In this document: piece after piece, positions 9,529 through 17,463 of the stretch
Numbering within the stretch: position 1 is the first letter of the stretch
How the letters are laid out: each line of letters starts with the position of its first letter
Assembly (NCBI RefSeq): GCF_000421825.1
Contig: NZ_ATXT01000017.1
Coordinates: 124,001-188,000 of the forward strand
Direction: 5' to 3'
From: Humibacter albus DSM 18994
Lineage (GTDB): Bacteria; Actinomycetota; Actinomycetes; Actinomycetales; Microbacteriaceae
Length of the DNA: 64,000 nt
Translations under genes and position numbers: made by a program
Notes under the pieces: model-generated
Databases searched by the model: none
Told to the model about the DNA's origin: nothing
What the model saw: only the letters and a program-made list of their open reading frames with translations

Positions 9529-10383
9529 GAGCGGGGCGAGTTCGCCCGGGAAGACGCGCTTGACACCATCACCCAAGGCCTCCTCAATGACACGAATGTC
9601 ACGCACGAGGTGACCGAGACCCTGCGGTTCGAGAGACGCTGCCTGGTCGCTACCCCACATGGTTCGATCGAGCGTGATGTGTCGTTCGACGGCGACCGCA
9701 CCGAGGGTCACCGCCGCCAGGGAGATCTGCAGCCCGGGCTCGTGTCCGGAATAGCCAATCGGGACAGGCTCGAAACGATCGCGGAGAGTGTTGATCATAC
9801 GCAGATTCGCTTCTGCGGCCGGAAGCGGGTAGGTCGATGTCGCGTGCAGGATGACGAGTGGTGATCCCTGAAGCGCCGCGACTGCTCGGTCGATCTGCTC
9901 CATCGTCGACATACCGGTAGACAGGATCACTGGCTTTCCGGTGGCTCGGATAGCCTCAAGCAATTCGGAGTCAGTCACCGAGGCCGAAGCGACCTTATAC
10001 GCGCAGACGTCCAACTCTTCGAGGAACTCCACCGAAGGCACATCCCACGGGGACGCGAACCAATCCAGGCCACGCTCGTCGGCATAGTCGCCGAGCTCCG
10101 CATACTCGTCATGATCGAACTCGACCCGGTACCGGTATTCAAGGTAGGTCATCTCGCCCCAAGGCGTCTGCCGCGGCGTGTTCTTCATGTGCTCCGGCGT
10201 GGATATCGCCGGTGTGCGCTTCTGGAACTTCACGGCTTGGGCGCCGGAATCTGCGGCGACATCGATGAGACGCTTCGCGATGTCCAGGTCGCCATTGTGG
10301 TTGAGCCCGATCTCGCCGATCACGTAGACCGGATGGCCCGTTCCGATGAGCGAAGAGCCGATGCGAACGGCGGTGTCGGTCAT
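9502..10383 (-). CDS. NeuB-family nonulosonic acid synthase lacking the SAF domain
   Basis: Condenses phosphoenolpyruvate with a six-carbon sugar to give a nine-carbon nonulosonic acid. The 293 residues form the TIM-barrel catalytic domain: GEIGLNHNGD near residue 22, KFQKRTP, FASPWD, KVASASV, STGMSTM, the TYPLP segment and GYSGHEPGLQ, VERHITLDR. The usual C-terminal antifreeze-like (SAF) domain is absent: the chain stops right after the barrel, unlike the 353-residue paralogue at 14120-15181. Loss of SAF and the different specificity loop (TPWGEMTYLEYRYRVEFD) suggest a different substrate. With the phosphatase-fused cytidylyltransferase that it overlaps by 4 bp (ATGA), a Kdn-9-phosphate route from mannose-6-phosphate is an attractive but unproved guess. 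Confidence 0.85.
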   Translation of the reverse strand: MTDTAVRIGSSLIGTGHPVYVIGEIGLNHNGDLDIAKRLIDVAADSGAQAVKFQKRTPAISTPEHMKNTPRQTPWGEMTYLEYRYRVEFDHDEYAELGDYADERGLDWFASPWDVPSVEFLEELDVCAYKVASASVTDSELLEAIRATGKPVILSTGMSTMEQIDRAVAALQGSPLVILHATSTYPLPAAEANLRMINTLRDRFEPVPIGYSGHEPGLQISLAAVTLGAVAVERHITLDRTMWGSDQAASLEPQGLGHLVRDIRVIEEALGDGVKRVFPGELAPLSKLRRVGA

Positions 10384-11663
10384 GAGTTTGCCTTCTGTTC
10401 GAGGATCAGCTCTGCGAGTTCGCGCACCGCGCCGGCGCCACCTCGCGACGAGAGCACGTGTCGCGCCGCGGCCATGGCAAGAGGATGCGCGTCTGCGACC
10501 GCGAAGGGCCAGCCGACGGCACGAAGCGCACCGAGATCGTTGATGTCGTTGCCCAAGTATGCGACCCGACCGAGCCGGAAGCCATTTTCCGCCGCCCAGT
10601 GTGTCAACGCGGCTCCCTTGTCGTCGACGCCTTGAAGCACCTCAACACGAAGCTTCGCACCACGCGCTCCGACAACCGGGTTCTGTTCGGTGGAAAGAAT
10701 GAGAACGCGAATGCCCGCCTCGCGCAGCAGACGCACGCCCAACCCGTCGCGGCGATTGACGGTGACAGATTCGACGCCGTTCTGATCGACTTGAAGCGTG
10801 TCGTTCGTGTGCACGCCGTCGAAGTCCGTGACGACCGCCTCGACTGATGCCAAGCGGACAATCCTGCCTTCCTCATGCTCGGTCGTGTCGTCGACGAGGT
10901 CCTGAGCCGATTCTGAAAGGCCGAGTGTGGAGGGATTCGCCGTGATGCCACCGCGAGGACTGGAGGACATCGTCGCAGTCTCGGAAAGGCGCGCGATGGC
11001 ATCCGCGAGCCGGAGATCATCCTCGGTGTCGATGTCGATGGCGTTCGGAACGACCGCCACTCCGACGCGCCCGAAGAACCGATGACCACTGCGCCGGAAG
11101 CCGGCTGCGTTGAGCACGTAGAAGGCGCCTGTCTCCTGGTATTGCGGCTCGAGGTCTTGGCGCATCGGCCGGAATGCCGGGTCATGGTTGATGCCCTGAG
11201 CGCAACCGTCGGCATCCAGTCTCCAGATGAAGGTGTGCGTCTCAACGGCCGCAAAGATGGAGTCACTCTCACCGGAGCGTACGCGGTCGACAGCGGCGTC
11301 GATGTCGACGGGCCGGGTGAACGGGCTCGTTGCCTGCATGAACACGACGATGCTGGGCTCGACCCCGCGTTCAGCGAGTGCATCGAGCGCGTGCAGGACC
11401 GCGCTCTCGCTCGATGCCGTGCCGGTCGAGAGCGCAGCGGGCCGTGTGACGATTTCGGCACCCGCCTGCTCGGCCACCGAGGCGAGCTCGATGCCGTCGG
11501 TCGAGACCACGACGTGATCGATGGATGACGTTGCTCGAGCGCAGGCGATGGCACGTCCCACGAGCGTGACTCCGCCCACTTCGCGAAGGTTCTTGCCCGC
11601 CACGCCCACGGACCCCGCCCTGGCGGGAATCACCGCCACAACAGGGCCCAGCGCATTGGACAT
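10380..11663 (-). CDS. neuA: CMP-nonulosonate cytidylyltransferase fused to a KdsC-like HAD phosphatase
   Basis: Two enzymes in 427 residues. The N-terminal part (to about 225) is a NeuA-type cytidylyltransferase: VVAVIPARAGSVGVAGKNL, STDGIELASVAEQAGAE, FMQATSPFT, and D-rich NAIDIDTEDDL at its end; it activates a nonulosonic acid with CTP. After a 45-residue linker, residues 270-427 are a HAD phosphatase of the KdsC type: TDFDGVHTNDT with the two catalytic Asp, RRDGLGVRLLREAGI, DKGAAL and YLGNDINDLGAL. Such a phosphatase would remove the 9-phosphate from a NeuB product before activation. ATG 11663 is preferred over the in-frame GTG at 11669 because TAGCGT lies exactly six bases before it. The gene overlaps the synthase downstream by 4 bp, which implies coupled translation. 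Confidence 0.87.
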   Translation of the reverse strand: MSNALGPVVAVIPARAGSVGVAGKNLREVGGVTLVGRAIACARATSSIDHVVVSTDGIELASVAEQAGAEIVTRPAALSTGTASSESAVLHALDALAERGVEPSIVVFMQATSPFTRPVDIDAAVDRVRSGESDSIFAAVETHTFIWRLDADGCAQGINHDPAFRPMRQDLEPQYQETGAFYVLNAAGFRRSGHRFFGRVGVAVVPNAIDIDTEDDLRLADAIARLSETATMSSSPRGGITANPSTLGLSESAQDLVDDTTEHEEGRIVRLASVEAVVTDFDGVHTNDTLQVDQNGVESVTVNRRDGLGVRLLREAGIRVLILSTEQNPVVGARGAKLRVEVLQGVDDKGAALTHWAAENGFRLGRVAYLGNDINDLGALRAVGWPFAVADAHPLAMAAARHVLSSRGGAGAVRELAELILEQKANS

Positions 11664-11669
11664 GAACAC

Positions 11670-11675
11670 ACGCTA
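11670..11675 (-). promoter_or_regulatory. -10 element (TAGCGT) for a leaderless neuA-neuB transcript
   Basis: On the minus strand TAGCGT is followed by six bases and then ATG 11663, the spacing expected when the transcript starts at the start codon. Confidence 0.45.
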
Positions 11676-11791
11676 CCAAGGCGCGAGGAGCGCTCCGCAC
11701 CAGCGGGCTCAGTCCGTTTCCGCGAGACGAGGACGTCTCGGGCCTGGCGCGGTGGATCAGGCCGATCATGTGCGGCAGAGCGGGCTGCGCT

Positions 11792-13279
11792 CTACCTGAA
11801 GGCACCACGCACCAGAACGTCGAACTCGCCGTCGCGCCTGGCGGGATCGAGAACGTACCCGCGGCCCTGGAACAGCCGCTGAGAGGGCACATTGTCGGGT
11901 AGAACCGCCGCGATGATCCTCGAATCCGGGTGCTTCGTCAGGAACGCCTCTTCACCGGCGGCCAGCACGAGCCTGGACAGTCCGTGCCCGCGGGTCTCGG
12001 GGGCGATCGTGATCGAGACTTCCCACTCCGCCGTTCGGTGTTGGTCGAAGCGCACGGTTCCGATGGGGACGTGACCTCGTTCGACCACGAAGAGCTCGCG
12101 CGATGCGTCGTCGAGGACGCGCTGGAACCAGGTCTCGTGCCCGTGCAGCGAAACGGCGGAAGGGCTGCGCGACATGGTCCGAGTCACAGGGTCGTTGCGC
12201 CAACGCAGCAGCATCAGCGAGTCGTCGGGCGCCGCCGGTCGTGCCTTCACGGAGGCATCGGCGCCCTCGATTCTGCTTTCGAGAGCCGACTCCCAGGCGT
12301 CCACGATTCGGGCCGCACCGCGCCCGTCGACCTTCTGCAGGCCGAGGGGAGACCATGACGCGCCCGCGTGGAGTGCGGCGATGGCATCGGCGATGCGGGA
12401 TGCCGCTGCATCCGGACGCGCGCGCACCTCATCGAGTGTGCCGAGCCCGCGCGCCACACCCTCCGCGACGGCGGCATCGAGTCCGGCGCGCTGATTCTCG
12501 ACGACCGCGACGAGCAGGCTCGGCACACCGATGCAGACCAGCTCCCACGACGTGGTGCCGGCGGCGCTCACGACCAGATCGGCATCGGCCGCCCGGTCGA
12601 GGAAGTCGATCGACGGTTCGATGAGTTCGACATCGTGGCCGGCGACCTCGCGCACCGCATCCCAGTTCTGACGGGGAGCGATCACCGTGAGCTCCCCGAC
12701 ACCGGCGGCGGAGCGGCAGACCGCGGCGAGGGTCGCGGCCGCGCCCATGGCATCCGTGCCGCCCATCACAATCAGCACTCGCGCGGGTGAATGCGGCGGC
12801 AGATTGCGCGCTGCACGGCGTTCCCGCGCCGCCAACACCTGGGCCCGCATCGGGGCGTACGCGATACCGCGCAGGACCACCGGGCTGCCATCGTCGGGCC
12901 GATCTGTGGTCTCGGCACGCACCGTCGAGTCGACGACGACGTCGCCTGGGCGTCGGCCGAATTCGCCGTCTTCCATCGACGAGAGGAGGGCGCCCGATTG
13001 TCTGACCAGGGGGAGGGCGTCGCGAGAGACGTCGTAATTGTCGACGTGGACCACCGAAGCGCCCTGCTCCGCCGCCAGCACCCCGAGATCATCGGGGGCG
13101 TCGACCACGTCCAGACCGGCACGGGTAACCATCTCGACGGCCAGCGCCGATTCGATGCGTCCCGTCAGAACGACAGTGTGCCCTGCCTCCCTGGCGGCGT
13201 CGGCCACGGAGATCGCGCGCACGAGGTGGCCGACACCGCCTCGAGGGCTCGCGTCGCACCGGATGGCGATGTGTGTCAT
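11792..13279 (-). CDS. pseG: Fusion of pseudaminic acid pathway enzymes PseG (UDP-sugar hydrolase) and PseH (N-acetyltransferase)
   Basis: Residues 1 to about 330 match PseG, the inverting hydrolase that removes UDP from the 2,4-diacetamido sugar intermediate: IRCDASPRGGVGHLVRA carries the Gly-rich loop and probable catalytic His18, and SAAGTTSWELVCIGVPSLLV marks the UDP-binding half of its GT-B fold. From about 343 to 495 is a GNAT acetyltransferase of the PseH/RimJ type (LRWRNDPVTRTMS, IGTVRFD, PETRGHGLSRLVL, SQRLFQGRGY) that would acetylate the 4-amino group. Fusing the two successive steps gives one polypeptide. The start at 13279 is set by MTHIAIRCD and by a 4-bp ATGA overlap with pseF upstream; the frame stays open further upstream, but that part is only a shadow of pseF. 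Confidence 0.9.
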   Translation of the reverse strand: MTHIAIRCDASPRGGVGHLVRAISVADAAREAGHTVVLTGRIESALAVEMVTRAGLDVVDAPDDLGVLAAEQGASVVHVDNYDVSRDALPLVRQSGALLSSMEDGEFGRRPGDVVVDSTVRAETTDRPDDGSPVVLRGIAYAPMRAQVLAARERRAARNLPPHSPARVLIVMGGTDAMGAAATLAAVCRSAAGVGELTVIAPRQNWDAVREVAGHDVELIEPSIDFLDRAADADLVVSAAGTTSWELVCIGVPSLLVAVVENQRAGLDAAVAEGVARGLGTLDEVRARPDAAASRIADAIAALHAGASWSPLGLQKVDGRGAARIVDAWESALESRIEGADASVKARPAAPDDSLMLLRWRNDPVTRTMSRSPSAVSLHGHETWFQRVLDDASRELFVVERGHVPIGTVRFDQHRTAEWEVSITIAPETRGHGLSRLVLAAGEEAFLTKHPDSRIIAAVLPDNVPSQRLFQGRGYVLDPARRDGEFDVLVRGAFR

Positions 13280-14013
13280 CCGTCGGCCAGTGACTTCTGC
13301 CGCACGTCCGCGTTGATGCCGACGATGTCTGGCCGGGAGCGAAGCAACTCGACGACCTCGCGCCACGCCGGGGGCCTGTCCCCGAGCTCGGTGACGATCG
13401 CGTCGAGTGTTGCGGCGTCTTCTGCCGTGTCGAGCGTGACGCGTAGATCGTTGGCCGGCGGGGCCACCACGAGACCCATGGTTCGGAACTGGCGTGGCCC
13501 AGCGTAGAGGTACGACGTGACATGCGTGCGGTGATAGTCCTCCGCCTCGCGATCGGCTTCCGCGAGCGCGGCCTTCGAGACGAGCTCGACGTCGAGTCCG
13601 CGGGGGAGGGTGCGCACGAGCGTGGTCGCGACGTAGTCGAGGCTCGGGTCCGAGCGCCACACCGCCACAACTGACGAGATGAGTGCGGGATCGGCGAGCG
13701 GGCAGTCCGCGGTGAGCCGCACGAGGGCATCCGCCCCGGTCTCCGCCCTCGCAAGCACGAAGCGCGACAGGACGTCGTCCTCGCTGCCGCGCACCACACG
13801 CACACCGAGTCGTTCGCCGAGGCTTGCCACGGCATCATCGCCGCTCGCCGTGGACGTCGCGATGATGATTTCGTCGACACCGTCGGACGCTCGTGCCGCC
13901 CGAACCATCCACTCCAGGACGGGCCTGCCGGCGAGCGGTCGCAAGACTTTACCGGGGAGTCGCGATGACCCGGTTCTGGCTTGGATTGCGGCCACGACGC
14001 GTGCTTCTGTCAC
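13276..14013 (-). CDS. pseF: Pseudaminic acid cytidylyltransferase (PseF/SpsF family)
   Basis: Activates pseudaminic acid with CTP to give CMP-pseudaminate, the donor for the glycosyltransferases of the locus. The 245 residues show the SpsF-type nucleotidyltransferase pattern: VVAAIQARTGSSRLPGKVL at the N-terminus, VRGSEDDVLSRF, and LTADCPLADP (acidic metal-binding segment) near residue 100, with DLRVTLDTAED further on. GTG 14013 is chosen because CATGAT lies six bases before it; a TTG two codons upstream is also open. It is divergent from pseI and overlaps pseG-pseH by 4 bp. SpsF proteins can be mis-named as glycosyltransferases, but the pathway context makes PseF the better call. Confidence 0.82.
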   Translation of the reverse strand: MTEARVVAAIQARTGSSRLPGKVLRPLAGRPVLEWMVRAARASDGVDEIIIATSTASGDDAVASLGERLGVRVVRGSEDDVLSRFVLARAETGADALVRLTADCPLADPALISSVVAVWRSDPSLDYVATTLVRTLPRGLDVELVSKAALAEADREAEDYHRTHVTSYLYAGPRQFRTMGLVVAPPANDLRVTLDTAEDAATLDAIVTELGDRPPAWREVVELLRSRPDIVGINADVRQKSLADG

Positions 14014-14107
14014 CCCCAAATCATGACATGCACCGGTGCGTGACCGGCCGACGCGGTCGCGCCCGCGGGGCCCGGCTGCGGACTGAAGATCCCTTCGCGG
14101 GCGCGGC

Positions 14108-14113
14108 TACACT
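14108..14113 (+). promoter_or_regulatory. -10 element (TACACT) for leaderless pseI
   Basis: TACACT, six bases, then GTG 14120, with no Shine-Dalgarno in between. The 106-bp gap also carries CATGAT (14020-14025, minus strand) six bases ahead of pseF, so both divergent genes seem to start leaderless. Confidence 0.5.
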
Positions 14114-14119
14114 GAGTCG

Positions 14120-15181
14120 GTGACTTTCGACAAGAGCATCAAGATCGCCCGGCACACGATCGATGAAAGTTCCCCCGTGTTCGTCATCGGCGAGATGTCG
14201 GGCAACCACAACGGCAGCCTCGAGCGAGCATTGGACATCGTCGACGCAATCGCCGAGAGCGGTGCTCAGGCACTGAAGATCCAGACCTACACGGCCGACA
14301 CACTCACGATTCGCTCCGATGCTCCCGCGTTCAGGGTCGCGGGCGGGCACGGCCTCTGGGGCGGACGCACACTGTACGACCTCTACGAGGAGGCGCACAC
14401 GCCCTGGGAGTGGCACGCGCAGATCTTCGAGCGCGCGCGGGAGCGGGGATTGGTTCCTTTCTCCACCCCGTTCGACCCGACCGCAGTCGCCTTCCTCGAA
14501 GATCTCGGGGTCGAGCTGTACAAGACGGCGTCTGCCGAGATCGTCGACCTCCCGCTTTTGCGCGAGGTCGCGAGAACGGGCAAGCCGATGATCGTGTCGA
14601 CCGGTATGGCGACCATGGGCGAGATCGACGCGGCGGTCAACGCCATTCGCGATGCGGGTGGAAACAAGCTCGTCCTCCTCGCGTGCACTGCTGCGTATCC
14701 GGCGGAGCCGGCCGAGGCGCATCTGGGTAACATCCGAACGCTGCGTGATGCCTTCGATGTGCCGGTTGGCCTCTCGGATCACACACTCGGCATCGGGGTC
14801 GCGGTGGCGGCAGCCGCTCTGGGGGCCGTCGCCATTGAAAAGCACGTCACGCTCGATCGTGCGGATGGTGGAGTCGACTCAGCTTTCTCGCTCAGCCCGG
14901 AGGAACTGTCGCAGCTCGTGGTCGCATCGGAGCAGGCTCGTGTAGCGGTCGGCAGCGGGACAGGTTTCGGCCCGACACCGCAGGAGCAGACAGTGCTGAA
15001 ACTGCGCCGCTCACTGTATGTCGTCGAGGACGTCGCCGCAGGTGATCCGGTGACGCGAGACAACGTGCGTTCAATCCGTCCTGCCGGCGGCCTTTCAGCC
15101 GACAGCATCGAGATCGTTCTGGGGCGTCGCTTCGCCAAGGATGTCTCGCGCGGCACCGCGCTGACGTGGGACCTCGTCTAG
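14120..15181 (+). CDS. pseI: Pseudaminic acid synthase
   Basis: Condenses 6-deoxy-AltdiNAc with phosphoenolpyruvate to form pseudaminic acid. The 353-residue length is normal for the family. The IGEMSGNHNGSLERAL motif near residue 20 is the PseI version of the NeuB signature, followed by KIQTYTADTLT, FSTPFDPTAV, KTASAEIVD, STGMATMGEID, GLSDHTLGI and EKHVTLDR of the TIM barrel. Residues from about 285 (RRSLYVVEDVAAGDPVT) form the C-terminal SAF domain that the other NeuB-like protein in this locus lacks. The GTG start follows a -10-like TACACT by six bases. It is transcribed towards pseB, which begins 168 bp downstream. Confidence 0.93.
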   Translation: MTFDKSIKIARHTIDESSPVFVIGEMSGNHNGSLERALDIVDAIAESGAQALKIQTYTADTLTIRSDAPAFRVAGGHGLWGGRTLYDLYEEAHTPWEWHAQIFERARERGLVPFSTPFDPTAVAFLEDLGVELYKTASAEIVDLPLLREVARTGKPMIVSTGMATMGEIDAAVNAIRDAGGNKLVLLACTAAYPAEPAEAHLGNIRTLRDAFDVPVGLSDHTLGIGVAVAAAALGAVAIEKHVTLDRADGGVDSAFSLSPEELSQLVVASEQARVAVGSGTGFGPTPQEQTVLKLRRSLYVVEDVAAGDPVTRDNVRSIRPAGGLSADSIEIVLGRRFAKDVSRGTALTWDLV

Positions 15182-15264
15182 CGAGCTTTCGAAGTCACGT
15201 CGTTTGCGTCGTAGCGAACGGGTCCGACAGCGAATTCCTCACCGGAGCGCCAGGTCGGCGTCGA

Positions 15265-15270
15265 TATGAT
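15265..15270 (+). promoter_or_regulatory. Possible -10 element (TATGAT) upstream of pseB
   Basis: TATGAT in the 168-bp pseI-pseB gap, 79 bases before the pseB start. No matching -35 was found, so this is tentative. The rest of the gap shows only the pseB ribosome-binding site. Confidence 0.3.
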
Positions 15271-15349
15271 GGATGGCGTTGTCGCCAGCGAAACGCCACC
15301 GAGCTCCGAGAATCCTGGCCGTCCCAACCACGAATTCCGAGGAGTAAGC

Positions 15350-16339
15350 GTGTCCGTTCTCGAAGGTTCGAGCATCCTGATCACCGGTGGCACCGGTTCA
15401 TTCGGCAAGGCTTTCATCGCTTATGCATTGGAACACCTCAACCCCCGTCGGCTGGCGATCTACTCCCGCGACGAGCTCAAGCAGTACGAGGTGCGCAACC
15501 TGTTCCGCAACGATGATCGGCTGCGCTGGTTCATCGGAGACGTCCGCGACGAGCGTCGGCTCTCTCGTGCGCTGCACGGCGTCGACTACGTGGTGCACGC
15601 CGCCGCTCTGAAGCAGGTTGACACGGGGGAGTACAACCCCTTCGAGTTCATCAAGACGAACGTGCTGGGCAGCCAGAACGTGGTGGAGGCATCGATCGAC
15701 GCCGGCGTGAAGAAGGTGGTTGCGCTCTCCACCGATAAGGCATCGAGTCCGATCAACCTCTACGGCGCCACGAAGCTGACCGCCGACAAGATCTTCACCC
15801 TCGGCAACAACTATGCCGCGAACTACCCAACCCGGTTCTCGGTGGTGCGCTACGGCAACGTGACGGGGTCGCGCGGTTCGATCATTCCGAAGTGGCGCGC
15901 GATGAACGAGCGCGGCGAGAAGCTGCCGATCACCGACCTGCGATGCACGCGCTTCTTGATCACACTGCCCCAGGCAGTGCAGATGGTGGTCGACACCTTC
16001 GATCTGATGCAGGGCGGCGAGTTGCTCGTTCCGCACATTCCCTCGCACAAGGTGGTCGATCTGGCGCGTGCCGTCGCCCCCGGGGCGGAGTTCGTCGACA
16101 TCGGACTACGGCCGGGCGAGAAGCTGCACGAAGAGATGATCAGCCCTGACGAGGGCCGTCGGGCCGTGAGCATCCTGGATGACAAGTACTACGTGATCGA
16201 ACCGGAGTCGCCGCAGTGGGGCTACGTCCCCATCGCAGATGCCGTGCCGGTGCCGGAAGGCTTCCACTGCTCGTCCGACAAGAACGACATCTGGTACGAC
16301 GTGGATGACCTGCGTGCGGTGCTCGAGGCGGGCATCTGA
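15350..16339 (+). CDS. pseB: UDP-N-acetylglucosamine 4,6-dehydratase (inverting)
   Basis: First step of pseudaminic acid synthesis: UDP-GlcNAc is dehydrated and epimerised at C5 to the 4-keto-6-deoxy L-arabino sugar. The 329-residue short-chain dehydrogenase has the NAD loop GGTGSFGKAF near residue 15, GDVRD, HAAALKQVD, and the FlaA1-type active site STDKASSPINLYGATK near 125, in which the Asp-Lys pair and the later Tyr are catalytic. GTG 15350 is chosen over an in-frame ATG 84 bp upstream because CGAGGAG lies at the right distance and the protein then starts at normal length. The stop codon shares one base with the start of pseC (TGATG), so the two are translationally coupled. Confidence 0.93.
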   Translation: MSVLEGSSILITGGTGSFGKAFIAYALEHLNPRRLAIYSRDELKQYEVRNLFRNDDRLRWFIGDVRDERRLSRALHGVDYVVHAAALKQVDTGEYNPFEFIKTNVLGSQNVVEASIDAGVKKVVALSTDKASSPINLYGATKLTADKIFTLGNNYAANYPTRFSVVRYGNVTGSRGSIIPKWRAMNERGEKLPITDLRCTRFLITLPQAVQMVVDTFDLMQGGELLVPHIPSHKVVDLARAVAPGAEFVDIGLRPGEKLHEEMISPDEGRRAVSILDDKYYVIEPESPQWGYVPIADAVPVPEGFHCSSDKNDIWYDVDDLRAVLEAGI

Positions 16340-17463
16340 TGCTTCCCTACGGTCGTCAATCGATCGATGAGGAAGACATCGACGCGGTCGTCCGGATCCT
16401 TCGCGGCGACTGGCTGACGACCGGGCCGACGGTCGCCGAGTTCGAACGGGCGGTCGGCGAACTCGCCGGTGGACACCGCGCCGTCTCGGTCACCTCGGGC
16501 ACCTCGGCGCTCCACGCCGCATACTCGGCGCTCGGACTCAGCGACGGTGACGATGTCGTGACCACCCCGATGACATTCGTCGCCACTGCCTCCACCGCGT
16601 CGGTGCTCGGCGCGAACGTGATCTTCGCCGACATCGACGACGAGACCGGACTGATCGATCCCGCAGCGGTCGACGCCGTGGCGACCGATCGCACCCGAGT
16701 TATCGCCGCCGTGGACTACGCCGGCCAAGCCGCAGAGTACGACCGCCTCCAAGCGATCGCCGACCGCGTCGGTGCAGTTACACTCGACGATGCGGCCCAC
16801 TCGATCGGCGGCACCTACCGGGGACGCCCCGTGGGCGATCTCGCCGACGTCACCACGTTCTCGTTCTTCCCGACGAAGAACATGACGACCGGCGAAGGCG
16901 GCGCCGTCGTGTGCAAAGACCCGGCGCTCGCCCAGCGTGTTCACGAGTTCCACTTCATCGGGCTCGTGCGAGACCCGGATCGGTTCGAGATCACCGATGA
17001 GGGACCGTGGCACCAGGAGGTCCATGAGTTCGGACTGAACTACCGGTTGACAGACATCGCGAGCGCTCTCGGGCTGGCCCAGCTGAAGCGGCTGGAACGG
17101 TTCAAGCAGCGCAGAACCGAGATCGTCGCCCGCTACAACGCGGCGTTCGCCGACGTGGAAGGCGTGCGCACCCCGGGGCAGCGAGACGACACCGACCCGA
17201 TGTGGCACCTGTACCCGTTGCGGGTGCTTGACGGGCGTCGCCGGGAAGTGTTCGAAAAGGTGCGGGCCGCTGGCGTCGGCGTGCAGGTGAACTACATTCC
17301 GGTCTACTGGCATCCGGTCTACGCGAACGCGGGCTACCGCCGGGGCATGTGCCCCAATGCGGAGGCCTTCTACGCCGAGGAGCTCTCGCTGCCGATCTTC
17401 CCCGACCTCACAGACTCGCAGGTGGACCAGGTCGTCGAGACCCTCGTCGGGGCGCTGCGCTAG
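16339..17463 (+). CDS. pseC: UDP-4-amino-4,6-dideoxy-N-acetyl-L-altrosamine transaminase
   Basis: PLP-dependent DegT/DnrJ aminotransferase that converts the PseB ketone into the 4-amino sugar. The 374 residues show LPYGRQSIDEEDIDAVV at the start, VTSGTSALHAAY, TPMTFVATAST, the D-A-H segment DDAAHSIGG, the PLP lysine in FFPTKNMTTGEGG near residue 190, and FGLNYRLTDIASALGLAQL. HLYPLRV and MCPNAEAFYAEELSLPIFP close the C-terminal lobe. It is coupled to pseB by a one-base overlap. Its 3' end overlaps the convergent O-antigen ligase-like gene by 4 bp. Confidence 0.93.
   Translation: MLPYGRQSIDEEDIDAVVRILRGDWLTTGPTVAEFERAVGELAGGHRAVSVTSGTSALHAAYSALGLSDGDDVVTTPMTFVATASTASVLGANVIFADIDDETGLIDPAAVDAVATDRTRVIAAVDYAGQAAEYDRLQAIADRVGAVTLDDAAHSIGGTYRGRPVGDLADVTTFSFFPTKNMTTGEGGAVVCKDPALAQRVHEFHFIGLVRDPDRFEITDEGPWHQEVHEFGLNYRLTDIASALGLAQLKRLERFKQRRTEIVARYNAAFADVEGVRTPGQRDDTDPMWHLYPLRVLDGRRREVFEKVRAAGVGVQVNYIPVYWHPVYANAGYRRGMCPNAEAFYAEELSLPIFPDLTDSQVDQVVETLVGALR

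Noticed and set aside
13280-13660. Longer reading of the PseG-PseH fusion with 127 extra residues
   Set aside because: That stretch is the reverse frame of pseF with Arg/His-rich nonsense; the PseG motif needs to lie at the very N-terminus.
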